61,774 nt of DNA from Gnetum montanum (taxonomy: Eukaryota; Streptophyta; Gnetopsida; Gnetales; Gnetaceae): NCBI GenBank assembly GCA_015680685.1, contig MNCI01035040.1, positions 403,059 to 464,832 on the forward strand. Direction: 5' to 3'. Shown here one piece after another: positions 10,220-23,539 of this stretch. Numbering within the stretch: position 1 is the stretch's first letter; the number at the start of each line of letters is the position of its first letter. A program made the position numbers and the translations under genes. The notes under the pieces were generated by a model. The model worked only from the letters and a program-made list of their open reading frames with translations, ran no database searches and was not told the DNA's origin.

Positions 10220-11620
10220 ACTATCTAATTTTTTTCTTAATGAGCTCCTCTTTGTTGATGCTATAACTAAACAATTGCCCACCGAGCCTAAATGGTATGA
10301 GGGCATTCTCATCTATCTTCTCATCTAAGAGATGCCACAAGGATTGGACCACCAAAAGAAATAATAGTTTTTTCACCAAGTAAAATGCTTCATGGAGATT
10401 AACAGACACCTCTACAAGGTGTGCACTAATGGCCTAGTTTGATGGTGTGTCCCTAATGCTGATCAACTGCACATTCTCCAGGATGCTCATGAGGGTCCTT
10501 GTGTAGTCCACTATACTAGGAGATGCATGATCTTTAAAACCTTGATGGCAGGGTATTATTGCCCGACAATCTTTAGGGATGCTCATCAATATGTCCACTC
10601 TTGTGAATGATACCAACTATATGGTGGAATGACTACTCAAATGGAGGAACCTCAATAGTGGATCCAACCACTAGAGCCCTTCGACATCTAAGGCATAGAC
10701 TTCATGGGCCCCATCATGCCCATGTCAAATGAAAAGACATATATCATAGTCACTGTTGACTATTGTATGAAATGGGTAGAAGCAACAAACGTTACTAACT
10801 ATACATCTTCTACTACTACTCGGTTTGTATAACAGAATTTTGTAAACAAGTTTGGTGTGCCACATGCATTAATTTTGATAATGGAACTTACTTTACAGGT
10901 ACTACCTTTTGGAAGCTTATGCAACGCTTGGGGTTGAACATAAACTAATAACACCTTACCACCCCTAAGCCAATGGTCAAGTTGAGGTTACCAATAGGGA
11001 AATCACAAAGATTCTAATGAGAACTGTAAACAAATATAGGAAAGATTGGAGCACAAAGCTCAATGATGTCCTCTAGGCCTACTGCTTAACACGAAAACTT
11101 TCTATAGGCTATTCTCCCTATGAGCTAGTGTATAGAAAATTACCAACATTTCCTATTCAATTCGATCTCCATACACTTTCAATAGCCTGTGACCTCAACC
11201 TTGACTTAAGTCTAGCACAAAAAGAAAGATTAATGAATCTCAACTTGCTAGACAAAAATCAAATTATGGCCATATCATCTAATGAGTTACACAAGGCATT
11301 CAACAAAAAAATTCCATGACCTTAGAATTAGAAAAGTCAAATTTCAATTAGGAGATAAGGTCCTCTACTAGAACCCCACACACATACCTCAACAAACTAA
11401 GTTTTAGACATTGTGGGAAGGACCTTACATCATTTATAAAACTTTTCTTTCTAGGGCCATGATGATCTAAAAACCTAAGAGCCCAAACAAGAAATAGTTG
11501 GTCAACATACAACAAGTCAAACCTATCCATGAACCTAACCAAACTAGTGCAACAAACATCTCATCAGATGGACAACCACGCTCAATATTTTGGATCTCCT
11601 CCTTTCAACCTAGTTGTGGG
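10220..11620 (+). pseudogene. Integrase of E1
   Basis: The zinc-binding region (HEGPCVVHYTRR, then a degraded C..C) precedes the DDE core. The core block GIDFMGPI supplies the first acidic residue. The second block is frameshifted around 10860-10920, and EVTNRE-like sequence near 10985 supplies the third. The C-terminal part continues to about 11600 with the motif VIHAN shared with E2. Stops and frameshifts are frequent. Confidence 0.8.
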
Positions 11621-13588
11621 GAAGATAGTCATCCATGCTAACTATATAAGTGGCTCCTCAATTTTTTATCTTTTGGTTTTACGCATTTTTTTACACTATT
11701 ATTTTTCACAACTTTTTGTTTTACACCTTCTTTATCTTACACCTTTTTATTTTGATGTTATTAATTTTTTTAAATTTTTTGTTTTACAACATCGTTAGTA
11801 CATTTTATTTTTCTTAAATATTTTACAATCTCTTATATATTTTCCTTTATTTGAATATAATTTTCTTATTATGTTTTAATAATAATAACATGCCTTATTG
11901 CTAACTGGGTACATTGTGGTTTGATTGATATGGACATATGCTATCTGGTTATTGGATTGTTGGTGTCTAGATTCTAGCCTTGAATTTTGATACAAATAAT
12001 TAGGACATGGTTTCTTTTTCATGCAACAAGCAATGAGTCCACAACATCCACCCATCCACAAACTCTATGGTTTTCCTTGTTTTGGGAATGTGCAGTTCCT
12101 TTTTCATTAATAAAACTTTAATGAACTTTTGACCTTAGTAGTTTCTAGATTTGGAAAGAATTCAAAGGTTTGAATAGGGTGTGACCTCAAGGGGATTTGA
12201 TACTCTTTGTGCCTTTTGCTTATTTGGGTGCATGTGTGTTTTCATGGATTTCCTACTATTCTATGTCGACCAATAACAGGAAGTTGAATAAGTCTTTGCA
12301 TGGTGGGGTTTCCATCCCAAAAAAATAATGGGAATTCAAAGTGCAACCCTTAGACAAAATAAATGGGCTACAAGCACTAGTTATGGGACTAGAAAGATAG
12401 GTTACCCATGCTTGAAGGTCCCCTAACTAAAGCTCTTTCTCAATTCTTACTTCTCTTTTTTTTCTTTAATAAGGAATGATGGTTATTTTGTGAGAGTGTT
12501 CTTGTGTCTCAAGGGGATGGACTAGTGTTAGAATGGCAATGCAATGTCATTGAATGTGGTTGGTTTTGATCTAGACTAAGAATGGATTTTATTAGGTCAT
12601 TTAACCACAAACTTCACAAAGGACTTCATGTGACCTTAATTGGGAACTCCATTCCACTCTCTCTCTCATCGATCTATGCTTTCTATGTCTCACCTCACTA
12701 TTGGTTTCATGTTCTTATTCAATGTCTTGGTTTGATGTGTCGAAATTCTTAGCTAGTTTCTTCCAAGCTTTTGTACTTAACTTTCTGTAACCATTAGTCA
12801 TCCATGGGGCCCACAAGCTCCTCTTTTTGAAGTTAGGCAAGGGCAATAAAAGGCCTATGCCTACTTTGGAAAGGAACCACTTACATATCTTTTGGTTAGG
12901 TTAGTTAAGTTCTTTATCCTTAGATATTCTCACAATCAAATCTTTTTGTGTGTCCCATCAGTGACATCTAATTATGTGTATCTTCACAACATATTTCAGT
13001 GAAATCCTTTTTCTATTTTTGTGAATTCTTAAACCCTCTTCAATCATTTCATTGTGTTTGGGCTTTTTCAAATTTAATAATGGACCGCTTATCTATTTCA
13101 TCCTATTCTTCAATTTTTCTACTAACACCATTAATGGAATCAATCCACCATAATTACAACCTAGCCAAGTGTAACCATTGATGAGACAAGGTACTTCAAA
13201 GCTATATGTTACAAAATGCATACTAATCTATGATTTTGTTGTGATTGTAGTGGGAAGCATGGACTGAAAGTAGGACTATCTTCACCAAGGATGATGTAGC
13301 AGCACCATGTGACAAGGACTGTTCAGGATCATTAGATCTTTTCCCTTGCTCTTCAACTACCATAGGAGTTTGATGTCAATTTTTTCCAGGGTGTTCTATT
13401 CTATTATTATGAACACTCAATTTTGTCAAAGATTGTATATCTGTACACTTACGCACTTCAAATTTATCTGTTCCATTTGAGTCAGTTTCTATGTCAGTTA
13501 ATAATCCCAAACCTACCCAATATTTTGTAAGGAACTTGTTCCTCCTTTTATTCACTTAAGGATGAGTTTTCATTTAGTCATGGAGATA
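11621..13588 (+). other. Noncoding spacer between integrase and 3' LTR in E1
   Basis: It starts with a T-rich tract with repeated TTTTACA-like words (about 11665-11800), then about 1.5 kb without ORFs that aligns with 27230-29160 of E2. The extra ORF that follows in E2 is deleted here. Sequence jumps at about 13270-13370 to the bases just upstream of the 3' LTR. The purine-rich TCATGGAGATA before 13589 is the probable polypurine tract. Confidence 0.7.
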
Positions 13589-14472
13589 TGATGAATCGTG
13601 TTTAGATGTGCTTCAATATCGAATACATGATATTAGAGCCTCAATATCTGATACCCGATATCAGACACCAAGATGCAATGTTGAATATATGATATCATGG
13701 GATATGTGCTGACCTATAAATATAGTGCTTGGGCACATGGTTTTCATATAGCTTTTGTCATAGCATAGTGAAGCTCTTGCAGTTTGTTTTCTCCAGAGTT
13801 AGAATATTTTCCAAAGTTCCTGTAGTAGGAGTCACTGAATGTATGAATCTTTATTTGAACATTGTTGTACCTAAGCATAGCAATGTGTGCAGAAATAAAG
13901 ATGAGCTTTCTAATAAAACCTTTTAGTACCTTGGCTAGCTTAATTATTTTATTTATGCATTTAATGTTTTATGCAGTTTACTTTAATGCTTTCTAGTAAT
14001 TAAGCCAAAGTAAGCTAATTAGACTCAATAGCAGTTAATTAATTAAGCACATAAGTACAACCACTTCGAGCATGCGTGTGACTCTTGGTAATCCAAGCAA
14101 CACTTAACATTTGGTAACCCAGTGGTGTTATATGTGTTCAAGATGTGCATGAAAAGTGGGACCAGATACTTATGTTAGGATTGCTATTGATCAGCAATTA
14201 AATTAAGTTAAATTGATTATAAATTACGTTTCAACCTATTCTTAATAGTAGACAAATAAAATACAAAATAATAAAAATCATGTGCCTTAATTATACTTAA
14301 CCATACAATTAAGCCCCATAAGTATAGTTGAGATGACAACGATTATCACGATTAGATTTCACGTCTTGGAACTAGTGTACTTAAGAACTTAAGGTCTGCA
14401 GAATTTGACCAAATCATGCATGAACACTTGTGATTCATATGGTTGGACGTAGTGGTACCTCATTGCTCATCA
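13589..14472 (+). repeat. 3' LTR of E1
   Basis: 884 bp, starts TGATGAA and ends GCTCATCA. It holds a decayed GATATC/GATATT array at 13618-13700, the TATA box at 13713 and AATAAA at 13894-13899. It matches the 5' LTR from the TATA box on, with substitutions throughout, so the insertion is old. Confidence 0.9.
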
Positions 14473-15430
14473 ACAAGGGCTAGCTTGATTAGCTCTACCA
14501 TGTCAAATCATGAAAAAGTGCAAGATAGAATTAGCTCATAGAGCTATTTTTTGGTTCTACGAAAGGCTTGTTAACTTTATCATGTTAGCTTTTCTTTTGT
14601 GAATTGAGTGTGAACAAGCTTAAAATTGTTTTAGAGCATGTGTGCTTAAACCTTTTAATCTAGCTCAACATGTAGAACTAACTTGAAGAGGCTAGATCAA
14701 ATAGTTGTACCACATCAACTCAACAAGAAAAGCACTAAGTAGAATTAGCTTATAGAATCATCTTTCTATTCTAGATGGACCTATTTAACCACGTTAACTT
14801 GTAGAAAAAGTGCAAAATAGAATTAGCTTATAAAGCAGATTTTATGTTTTACAAAGGACGTATTTGAATAGCTCTACCACGTCAACACTTCTTTTACACA
14901 TATAGGCTCGATTTAAACTCCCATATTCTTTCAAAAAATATTAAGAAGCAATTCTTAGTTCCTCCAAACATCTTGCTACATCAAACTTGTAAAGGTAAAT
15001 TGTAGAACTTGTTTTTTTGGTTCACAAAGCCCATCTAAATAGATCTACCACATGAGCATTTCCACAATAGCATAGCCACATTAGCAAATAGATGAAACTC
15101 ATTTTCTCATCTAAATTAACTTTGCTTCATTCGCCATGTTAGTGCCTTAACCATAGGCACAAGAAAGCCTATTAAAAAATAAATAAAAGGAAAAATCCTT
15201 GAGAATTAAAACCTTTTGATTATTGACATGTTAGACCAAGTAGAGGGACAACTAGAACCAAAGTTTAGAGCTAGGTTTAAACCCATGCAAGTTACACAAA
15301 AAGGGAAACCATGCCACGTCTAGATAGATAAAAAGGAGTGACATAAGCTTATACAAAAAAGCTATTTTACATAAAAGCTAGAGTTAGTACAATTGTAAAA
15401 GTGAGCTAAATCCATTAATGAATACAAAGG
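14473..15430. repeat. Degenerate local tandem repeats right of E1
   Basis: Words such as TAGCTCTACCACGTCAAC, AAAAAGTGCAAAATAGAATTAG and TTATAAAGC recur at roughly 110-140 bp spacing between 14480 and 15070. Similar words occur at 4321-4336 left of E1. No coding potential is seen. Confidence 0.65.
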
Positions 15431-16178
15431 AGTTTGTTGAAGCCTAATGAACCATTATAAGTAGAGCTAGTGATTTACGTTGGAAACTATCATTAGTGCT
15501 AAGTTAAAATGATATGGGTATGGAATTTTTCTTTAGCTACTCTTTTGCAACAAAGTGGTAATGGCTACAACATATTTCCTTGTGTACTTCCTCAATAGTT
15601 CAACAATGACTAGAAGAATGACTAAAAGGAATAAAGGCTATAAATTGAAGTAATCATGCTCAGCTTGTATTATTTTGGTTTTTTTCTTGAGCCTGAACTA
15701 GAACTTCTACTTCTATGCTTCTCCTCTTCTTCTTTTTCTATGTTTTCTTTTCTATGAAAGCTCTATTCTCTTTTCTCAGGGAGCTGGGAAACTCTCAAGT
15801 CTCTATGTGTGGGACAAGGCAAAGTATTTCCTCTTCCGCAGTGCTATGAGAGCCATCTTCTATGACTTTGAGCTTGGGTTTGTGCTTAGTCTAGAACTAT
15901 AAAGATGTCGTGTAAATTTATTTTTATTGATAGAATTACTTTACCCCCTACAGTTTGGGGAGAGTTTTATGGTGGATGTATGCTAGCAAATCTAGTAGCT
16001 GAATCACCTTAAAAGCTTGGTGTTTGTTTACCCTTTTCTATATAAGTGCTTTATTTTTAGTATTAGGTTTATTTGGGGCTTTCTATTGGTCTCCTACTAG
16101 TCTCTGTTTTATTCGATATTTTTTATAAGACCCTGATTCATCCCTCCTCTTCTTGATGCCTTAGCTACATCTAGAAAA
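15431..16178 (+). repeat. Possible 5' LTR of a copia remnant
   Basis: This stretch ends two bases before a tRNA-iMet-type primer site. It contains a TATATAAG box (about 16040) and pyrimidine-rich patches. TGTTGAAGCC near 15435 could be the start, but no second copy of this LTR is in the window, so both borders are guesses. Confidence 0.35.
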
Positions 16179-16179
16179 T

Positions 16180-16190
16180 TGGTATTAGAG
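16180..16190 (+). promoter_or_regulatory. Primer-binding site (tRNA-iMet type) of copia remnant
   Basis: TGGTATTAGAG differs by one transition from the TGGTATCAGAG that primes most plant copia elements. It lies 55-65 bases upstream of a recognisable copia gag. Confidence 0.7.
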
Positions 16191-16244
16191 TATGATCAAT
16201 ACTTTTTTACTTAATAGTCTATGTTGAACTTTTCTTGTCTTGGA

Positions 16245-17542
16245 CATGGCACAAAATCAAGGATTTTCCTCTAACCAAGCTCTATGATTCAATGGCTTGA
16301 ATTATCCTCTATGAAATTTTATAATGAAGACATATCTTCTAGCTCATGGTGATGATGTCTGGAAGCCAGATAGCAAAGGGATAAAAAATGTTGTAAATGA
16401 TGCTCAACTTATGAATGCTTTAGTTTGTAGCTTGGATAGAGCAATGTGTATGAAGACTATGCATCTTTAGTTAGCTAAAGAGATATGGAAACATCTTTAA
16501 GAAATTTATGAAGGAGATGATGAAGTGAAGAAGTCTAACTTGCTAACCTTAAGAGCATGTTTTAATGCATTGAGAATGGAAGAGAATAAAAATATTAGCA
16601 ATTTATTTAGTAGAGTAGATGAGATCATCAACAAGATGATCATGTTGGGTGAAGCATAATTAGATGATATAATTTGCCAAAAAATTCTAGTTGTCTTACC
16701 AAGTAGATTCGAAGCAAAGGTTTTTTCCATTGAAGTGGCAAAATATCTTTCTAGTTTGACAATAGCAAAGCTCTACAGTATTCTTTCAACCTTCAAAATT
16801 AGAAAAGAATGAACTAATTGTTTCAACAAAGCCTTAAATGCTAAAGCTAAAAAAGTTTAACATAAGGAGGAACCATCAACATCATATTTATATTCTGATA
16901 AGGAGATGATTAATCTTGCCAGAAAGCTTAAAAGGCTCAAAAATATGAAGGCCAGTAAGAACCTAACTAAGTCTTGTTCTTGTTATTATTTTGATGAAAT
17001 AGGTTATATGATGGTTGTGTCCAAAAAAGAAGAAGGATGAAGTAAATCAAAAAAATCAAACCACCAGGTTCATGCCAAAGAATACTTGATATAGGTTTGA
17101 TAAGTTAAAAGATCAATTAGCTAAGATTTAGAATCAATTAGAGAATTTAGAGATTAGTTCAAAAATTGAGAATGTTGAGAAAATTTTTTTCATCCATTTT
17201 ACTTATAATGATATAATAGCTAATGATACTGATACTGTTACACAATATTTATTTTCATTTTTAGCGATTATTGAAGATGACGATTCAGATGATGATTTTT
17301 AAAGCTTTATGTATACCAATCTAAATGAGCAAGGAAATTTTAGTACTACTGAGACTACAGGTTCAAGTGAAGATGAAGATGGATCAAACCCATTAGACAT
17401 AGATAAAATTGAATACAAAGAAGTTGGGGACATATGTGATTTAAAGGTAGCACAACCTTTACAAATCAAGCTCTATAGCTCTACAAGAGATGTTTTCTCT
17501 CAAAAACATATCCAACCCCTCAAGGTTTCAATAAGTGAATAA
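16245..17542 (+). pseudogene. Ty1/copia gag (UBN2-type), broken
   Basis: From the ATG at 16245 the frame reads a UBN2/gag-polypeptide-like domain with a handful of stops. Its blocks are FNGLNYPL, TYLLAHGDDVWKPDS, AKEIWKHL.EIYEGDDEVKK, RVDEIINKMIMLGEA and ILVVLPSRFEAKV, up to about 16812. A degraded zinc knuckle (CYYFDEIGYM) lies near 16985. An acidic region follows, with an intact 77-codon piece at 17309-17542. No protease, integrase or RT is seen downstream, so only the 5' part of the element survives. Confidence 0.8.
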
Positions 17543-17569
17543 GCTATAAGCCATTACAAACAATGTCTT

Positions 17570-18429
17570 CCTATGACAAGCACATCAACCTTTCAAGGTA
17601 GACAACATTCAACCCATTAAGGCTTATGCCAAGAAATGGAAATCAATGAAGAAATAAACTAATCTTCAAATTCCTTGCTTTAAGGCACATAGCAAAAGTA
17701 TAACAAACGATATAGAATTAAGGTTCTTAAACTTCACAAAAATGTATACAATTGCTTGCTAACTTTTCTTGATGAAGGCTTGCATCATTCTCTGAGATTA
17801 AATTTTTCTTTTATAGCCTTATCCTCCTCCATTTATCCATTGGAATCCTTACAATTACTAGAAATGACTAGTTAAGACATCTTTTGTGAGGCCTGAGACA
17901 TCTCACTATTTTTCTTGCCTTGTAAGAAAGGCATCTTATTTTGACACAAAATGTCTTGGAGGAGACATCTTCAAGGAAGCCAAGACATCTTGTCTTATGA
18001 TAAGATGTCTCCAATTTCAAGGAGATGTCTTGCTAGAGATCAACCTTCCTTAGTTGAGACATCTTTTGGATTTGAGAAACATCTTATTTAAAATAAGAGT
18101 TCTTAGTAGATATGTCTTCTGGGATCAAGAGACGTCTTGACATATTGCAAGATGTCTTCTCTTGACTTGGGACATATTCTATTCTCATGAACTTCTTTTG
18201 ATTTCTCTCTTCTTCACCTGGACTCCATCATTCTAGATTGTCCATTCTTGTTCTTTTTTTGGTCTCATTGATGTTCTAAGCTTAGCTTCCTTAGGCCTGT
18301 AAAGTCTTTACAAAATACAATGACCAATTCTCCATTTTTCAAAGTTTTGATACATTAAAAGATTAATAGTTTCTTTCATGACTTGCAACAAAAGAAAAAT
18401 AAGAAAATTTAAAAGGGTTAAATCTCCTC
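17570..18429 (-). repeat. Probable 3' LTR region of minus-strand element M, with AGACATCT array
   Basis: Noncoding. Between about 17870 and 18180 the octamer AGACATCT or its complement AGATGTCT, plus close variants, recurs about a dozen times. The other flank of M has a similar array (34690-34910), which is why it is read as the LTR pair of M. The LTR borders are not resolved, and overall similarity of the two sides is weak by eye. Confidence 0.45.
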
Positions 18430-19883
18430 AAATCAACTTCCATTCTTTTTTCTCTTCTTCACCTTCTTCTTCTTAGTGTTTAGAAGACTCTCACTCATCC
18501 TTCCTCCATCATCATTACTGCAATGTAGATTCTCTTCATGCTACTCATTCATTTTACAACCAAGATAATCAAGGTCATCAATACATTTAACAAATTCATA
18601 ATGGCTATAATCAATTGAAAGTATCTTAAAACTCTAGAAAATCATAACATTATCTATGTCTTCACCAACATTAGTAATGACCTTCTCATGATGACTCTTC
18701 CAATAGCCATCGTCATCAAATAAAAAACCATTATTAGTCTTCCTCTTACTAACAATGACATCAAAACTCACAAAAGAACTCTCAGTCTCATCATAATTAT
18801 CATAATGATCATAATGCTCATTATTACTATTGAACAAACCACTACCAAGCTTAAGTAAAATACTAGCATCCATCACACTAGCTTTAACATGAGAGATTTT
18901 ACTATCATCAACAAGGTAAAGCTTACGCTTACTTACCTCTTCATGGATTCTCCCATCCATCTTTAATTTAACTTCATCTTCAAAATATGGTTGTTTAATC
19001 TCATAAAATCTTGAAGATTAAAGATCCCAAATAGGAGTCCCCAATTCCAATGGCTTCTCCTCTTTTAAGGGATCATCAACAAGCTCTTCATCTTATTTTG
19101 GAGGTACCAACTAAAAATATGAATTCTTCTCCATGGATTTAACATTATATTCATTTAAAACATCATCAAATAAATCATTCTTCCATATACCTTGGCTAGA
19201 AGACTCATATCTCTCCCATGAGATAGTTTCAACTTGGCTTAGAACCTCCTTTCTCTTGTCATAAGGTATAGAACAATTGCAAAAATAATGAGTTTCATAT
19301 CTTATATTATTATCTTTTATCTTCCTTTAAGAAGTTTCTTAATCTTTGTCACTTATTTGGCTTTGATCCTTAACCTCCCATGACTTATGAGGTAGGAAAT
19401 CTCCTTTATCAATAACATACACCATCTTGGATTTTAAAGATCTGTTGGTCTCTTTGATAAAGCTCTTAGTTTCCTCTCTTGAAACCTTTGACTATTGAGC
19501 ACTCCTTTGCTCAATAAGAGATACTAGAAAAATCCTTTTCTCAATGATTTCTACTTCATTAGACCTTTTATCTTCCCCCTTTCCTTTATTATCATTCACA
19601 TTTCCCATAAAAATTCAAGAATTAATTTTACTTGCATCTTCAATCACAAGAGGTCTACCTTCTTTGGAGGATTCTTCCTTTTCCAAAGTTTGGAATTCTT
19701 GCTCTTGGAAACCTTTGGCTTTTTACACTTCCATTTTTTGTGTTCCTTTTTACCATAATTGAAGCATTTAAGGTTGGAGGCATAGCCATTTTCTTGACCT
19801 TTCCTTTTCTTAGAGTAGTCTTTCCTAGAATCTTAGCCCTCTTTGGAATTTTCTTACTTCTTAATTACTTCTTCTTTAACATT
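18430..19883 (-). pseudogene. C-terminal part of the minus-strand gag of element M
   Basis: Reading right to left, it starts with a basic stretch. It then has a zinc knuckle CFNYGKKEHKKWKC (about 19710-19760; second Cys replaced by Tyr) and a long charged, mostly acidic extension with few stops, including a clean 108-codon piece at 18634-18960. The N-terminal gag of the same gene lies at 32932-33730, cut off by the E2 insertion. The charged extension matches no pol domain that I recognise, and no RT, RNase H or integrase follows it. M therefore looks like a non-autonomous gag-only element. Confidence 0.7.
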
Positions 19884-20747
19884 TGATGAGTTAGTTGTTG
19901 GGCCGTGTCAATGGAATCCCATCAACAAAACCCCATTAATGGGATCTCGTCGATGTAAGGTTTGACCCATTGATGTGTACCTATCGACAGGGCACCCTAT
20001 TTCTTCCTATAAATGTGCACCTACCCACTACATTTATGTCATTCCTTTCATAGTTATAGTGAAGTGCTTGCAGTTTTTCCTCTTAGAAGTTAGAATATTT
20101 TTTGAGTGCCCATAGTAGGAGTCAAAGAGTGTATAGATCTTTATTCAAGCACTGTTGTACCTAAGCACTTCAATGTGGATGATAATAAAGATGAGATTTT
20201 ATGATAAACCTTGCAACACTTGGACTAACTTGATTATTTCATTATGTAGTTAATATTCATGTAATTTACTTTAATGTTTTTAAGTAATTAATTAATATGT
20301 ATTTAATAGCACACATAAGTACAACCACTTCAAGCATACGCTTGGCGCTTGATAATTCCAAAGAACGCTTAGCTTTTGATAACCTAGTAGTGTTATAATG
20401 TGTTTAGGATGTGTACAACAAGTGGGAACATATGCTTATGTTAGGATTGGTTAGATATTAGCTAGTTATTAGATTAATTTAGCAATTAATTACTTGATAC
20501 CTTATTCTTTATTCGTAGGAAACTTAAAACATAATAGATAAAATACTAAAAATCATATGCCTCAGTTACACTTAACCATACCCTTAAACTTTACAAGTGG
20601 ACTTGGGAAGACAATGATTGTAATGGTTAGTTTCACCTCCTAGAATCAATGTACTTAGAAACCTAAATTCTTTGGAATTTGACTGGATCACTGAGTGAAT
20701 GCTAGTGATATGTATGATTGGGAGTAGGGTATACTCATGGCTCATCA
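19884..20747 (+). repeat. 5' LTR of E2
   Basis: 864 bp. U3 has short repeats around CCCATCAA, GGGATCTCGTCGATG and ACCCATTGATG instead of the GATATC array of E0/E1. A TATA box (CCTATAAATG) is near 20007 and AATAAAGATGAG near 20184. From the TATA box on it aligns with the E0, E1 and E3 LTRs. Confidence 0.9.
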
Positions 20748-20748
20748 T

Positions 20749-20766
20749 TAGCACCATTGCCAGGAA
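20749..20766 (+). promoter_or_regulatory. Primer-binding site of E2 (tRNA-Asp type)
   Basis: TAGCACCATTGCCAGGAA follows the LTR by one base. It is a decayed match to the complement of the tRNA-Asp(GUC) 3' end, aligned to the E1 and E3 primer sites. Confidence 0.75.
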
Positions 20767-20984
20767 CTTTAGTTAGCTATGTGTGCTATCTAGGACTTAG
20801 TGAAAATTATTCAACATTGTTGGATAACCTTAAAGTTACAATCATTCAAATAATTATTATTATAAAAGTCACATTGGTATTTTCTTTTAAATTAAATTGT
20901 ATTCTTCTCATAGGAATGATTCTTCTCCAAAATTTGAGCTCACATCAAATCAAAGGAATGAACAATCAAATTAGCCAATGCCCT

Positions 20985-22800
20985 AGTACTGTCGAGTGGT
21001 AGATACTCATCTTGATCAGTATGTGCCTGACTTCACCTTCATCCTACATTAGGATGAGTAGATGTGGTGGAGGGACATGGAGGATAACATTGTGTTGCCA
21101 CCCAATCAATCAGCTCCTACAATGCTCCAACAAACTCTTATGAGGTTGGGCATCCAAGGGCTCCATGCTGAATATATTATGCAAGACCATAACTTTAGGG
21201 ATTACCATTGCACTAAGGCACAACGTAAAATCAATCAGCAATAGGAGAAGTGCTATAAAGCTACCAAGTGAAAACAATTTCATAATCCCTTGTTCTTGTT
21301 GGGCCAAAACGATAGTGAGGATCCCTTCTATGGGGATTCTCATTTAATTAACTCTCCTTCCCTTGGTTTCAATGAAGGTGACTTGAACTAGAATTTACAG
21401 TCCACTGTAAATAATCTTCATTTAGGTAAGAATGGATCCCATAACCATGGGGGATCCAAAGGTGGAAGTCATTGTAGGGACAAGGATAGGCATCTTGATG
21501 ATGATCATGGTTGTGAACATTAAAGAGGGGGTGGTATGAATCACAATGTTAGTCTTTCTTCCTCTTCACCTTTGTCATTCTCTTCTTCCTACTTTGGGTT
21601 TGACTAAAGCCACAAAGGATGTGACCATGATGGAGGTGACCGACGGGACAGAGATGAGCATAGTGCTTGCTGAACTAGTCAAGATCATGGGTGTGGGTAA
21701 TCAAGGTAGGTCCACCACCATGAAAGAAGGGATAGTAGAGGACATCATAAGAATCATGGTCATTGCAGAGGCTATGACTATGATGAGTCTTTTCTTGCAA
21801 CTCAAAATAAGCTAAACATTGCAAAGGCAATGAGAATTCTGACAAAGCATGCGAAAGATAGCAGAAAAAAGTAGTTGGATATGAAAAATATCTCCAAGTT
21901 CAAAGGGGGATATAACTTAGATCAGAAAAATCATCTTCAATCCTTTCATGATGCTTGTGCCTTAAAGAACATGGAGAAATAATGGTAGAAATTAAAGTTG
22001 TTCCCAAGGACACTCATAAAAGAAGATGAAAGTTGATACTAGTTCTTCGAGCTAGAATCAATCCATAGATGGAGTAAGATGCTTGATTTCTTTAATGGAA
22101 AGTATCAAACATACTCCTAAGTGTCTCACCTGTGAAAGTAGATCCAAGGTTAAAAATAAGGAACACATGAATCCTTGGATGTAGCCATGAGTAGGTACTA
22201 TTTCCTTTTGCACCAATGTCCTAGCCATGGTTATTCTCAAAGGGAGAAGCTTCACCATATCAAAGATGGACTTTGAATAGAAATGAGGAGAACTCTTGGG
22301 ATTTATGCTAAGGAAGACTACGAAAATTAAGGTCCCATTAGATTCAAAGGCTGATAGAGTAGGTTATCAATAAGAAGCAAAGTTGAGAAAATGGGGAAGT
22401 GCTAAGGAGTATAACTGAGATCCTTCCATTAGAAAAAGGGATGTCTAATTTTGTGATAATTAGGAGGAGGCTTCACTTGATGAGGTGGTGCAATGAAAGA
22501 CCTTGCTGATTTAGAAATCTATCTTTGAACTTTTGGCCAAGGTAGAAAAAATGTCAAACTCTTTGAATGAAAAGATTCAAACCACTCTAAAAATAATAGA
22601 GGCATCCAAAAAGCAAAGTAGTGATCGTGATCACAGGAGAAAGAAGGAAGTTGAACATGCCCACCAAATGGATAAGGAAAAGGCTACTTCATTTGAGGAG
22701 GTAGTGGAATCTGAAACAAATGATGATGGTGCATGTGACATCTTTCAATATGAACATCTAAAGGGATGTTGCCCCATTGTGTCACACTTGTAGGAGTCTG
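20985..22800 (+). pseudogene. gag of E2 (broken)
   Basis: It starts with sequence homologous to the N-terminal gag of E1 and E3 (a TP...FTFILH-like block, then a helical segment at 21110-21244), followed by a low-complexity His/Asp/Ser-rich region (21440-21600). The gag core is at about 21860-22330, and an 86-codon clean piece at 22533-22793 carries the zinc knuckle. The knuckle reads C-D-I-F-Q-Y-E-H-L-K-G-C-C; the second cysteine is Phe. Multiple stops and frameshifts are present. Confidence 0.78.
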
Positions 22801-23535
22801 GGGTGTACACTCTAAATCCTAGACTGGCGAGAAGGAAAGCACCCAAAATGTTACCTTATCCTAAAGGCAACCCTAAGTAGTTCCACTAGCAACAAGAATA
22901 CTATTCAACTAGAGGTCAACCATAGCCTTATGAGTAATACCATTAGTGGCAATGTCCACAATAGTGGAGGATGCCACCACCAAAGAAGTAGTACCCTTAC
23001 TAGTAGCTTGATCCATATAAGTACTATCTTCAGTAGCTCATTTCTCCACGTGGCTCTTCTAGTCATGCTTCATTCTAGCATCACTACTACCCTCCTGAGT
23101 TATACAAAGCTCAATCTCCATCTCCAAGAGGGGAATCCCCATTTCCTCATTACCTTCCTCATCCTTTTGCACATGTCCCTCCACTTTCAACTCAATTACC
23201 ACCTACTCCATCAATGCAAGGTGAAATTCTAGCCCAGCCCCAGCAATGTAATGCTACCAAGGCTATTAACTTACAACTAGCTCCTCAGCTGAGTGGTTTG
23301 GAAACTAAATCCTGAAAAAGATCATTCTTTTAAACCAATAGTCCTACAAAGTGCTCACAGAATTATGAGGTTGATAGTTCTACTTCTCCCTCATCCTCTG
23401 CATCGAATTCATTCAAGTTCCCTTCAAACCAAACACCTCCCAAAGTTCATATCGTCATGTTAAGCAATGCAATAACTAATTGGATAAATTTTGGTCACCT
23501 TCCTAGGAAAATATTTGATCCTAGGAGTCCCTTAA
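22801..23535 (+). pseudogene. Pro/Gln/Ser-rich gag-protease linker of E2
   Basis: Low-complexity remnant homologous to 7300-7900 in E1 and 49200-49900 in E3. Two in-frame TAG codons (22878, 22887) match TAG or CAG codons at the same place in the other elements. Confidence 0.65.
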
Positions 23536-23539
23536 TCTA

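Larger units (their letters stand above)
4337..14472 (+). mobile_element. Athila-like Ty3/gypsy retrotransposon E1 (decayed)
   Basis: Plus-strand order is 5' LTR (to 5259), tRNA-Asp primer site (5261), gag (about 5480-7950), protease (8026), reverse transcriptase, RNase H and integrase (8900-11600), a noncoding spacer, and 3' LTR (13589-14472). All ORFs carry stops or frameshifts. The segment that holds an extra ORF in E2 is missing here, with the break near 13270-13370. ACAAG flanks both ends (4332-4336 and 14473-14477) and may be the target duplication. This is uncertain because the 5' LTR is rearranged and its true first bases are gone. Lineage rests on the primer site, gene order and protein motifs. 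Confidence 0.85.

Noticed and set aside
11876-12061. Cys-rich 61-codon minus-strand frame
   Set aside because: It lies in the noncoding spacer of E1 and is not open in the homologous spacer of E2.
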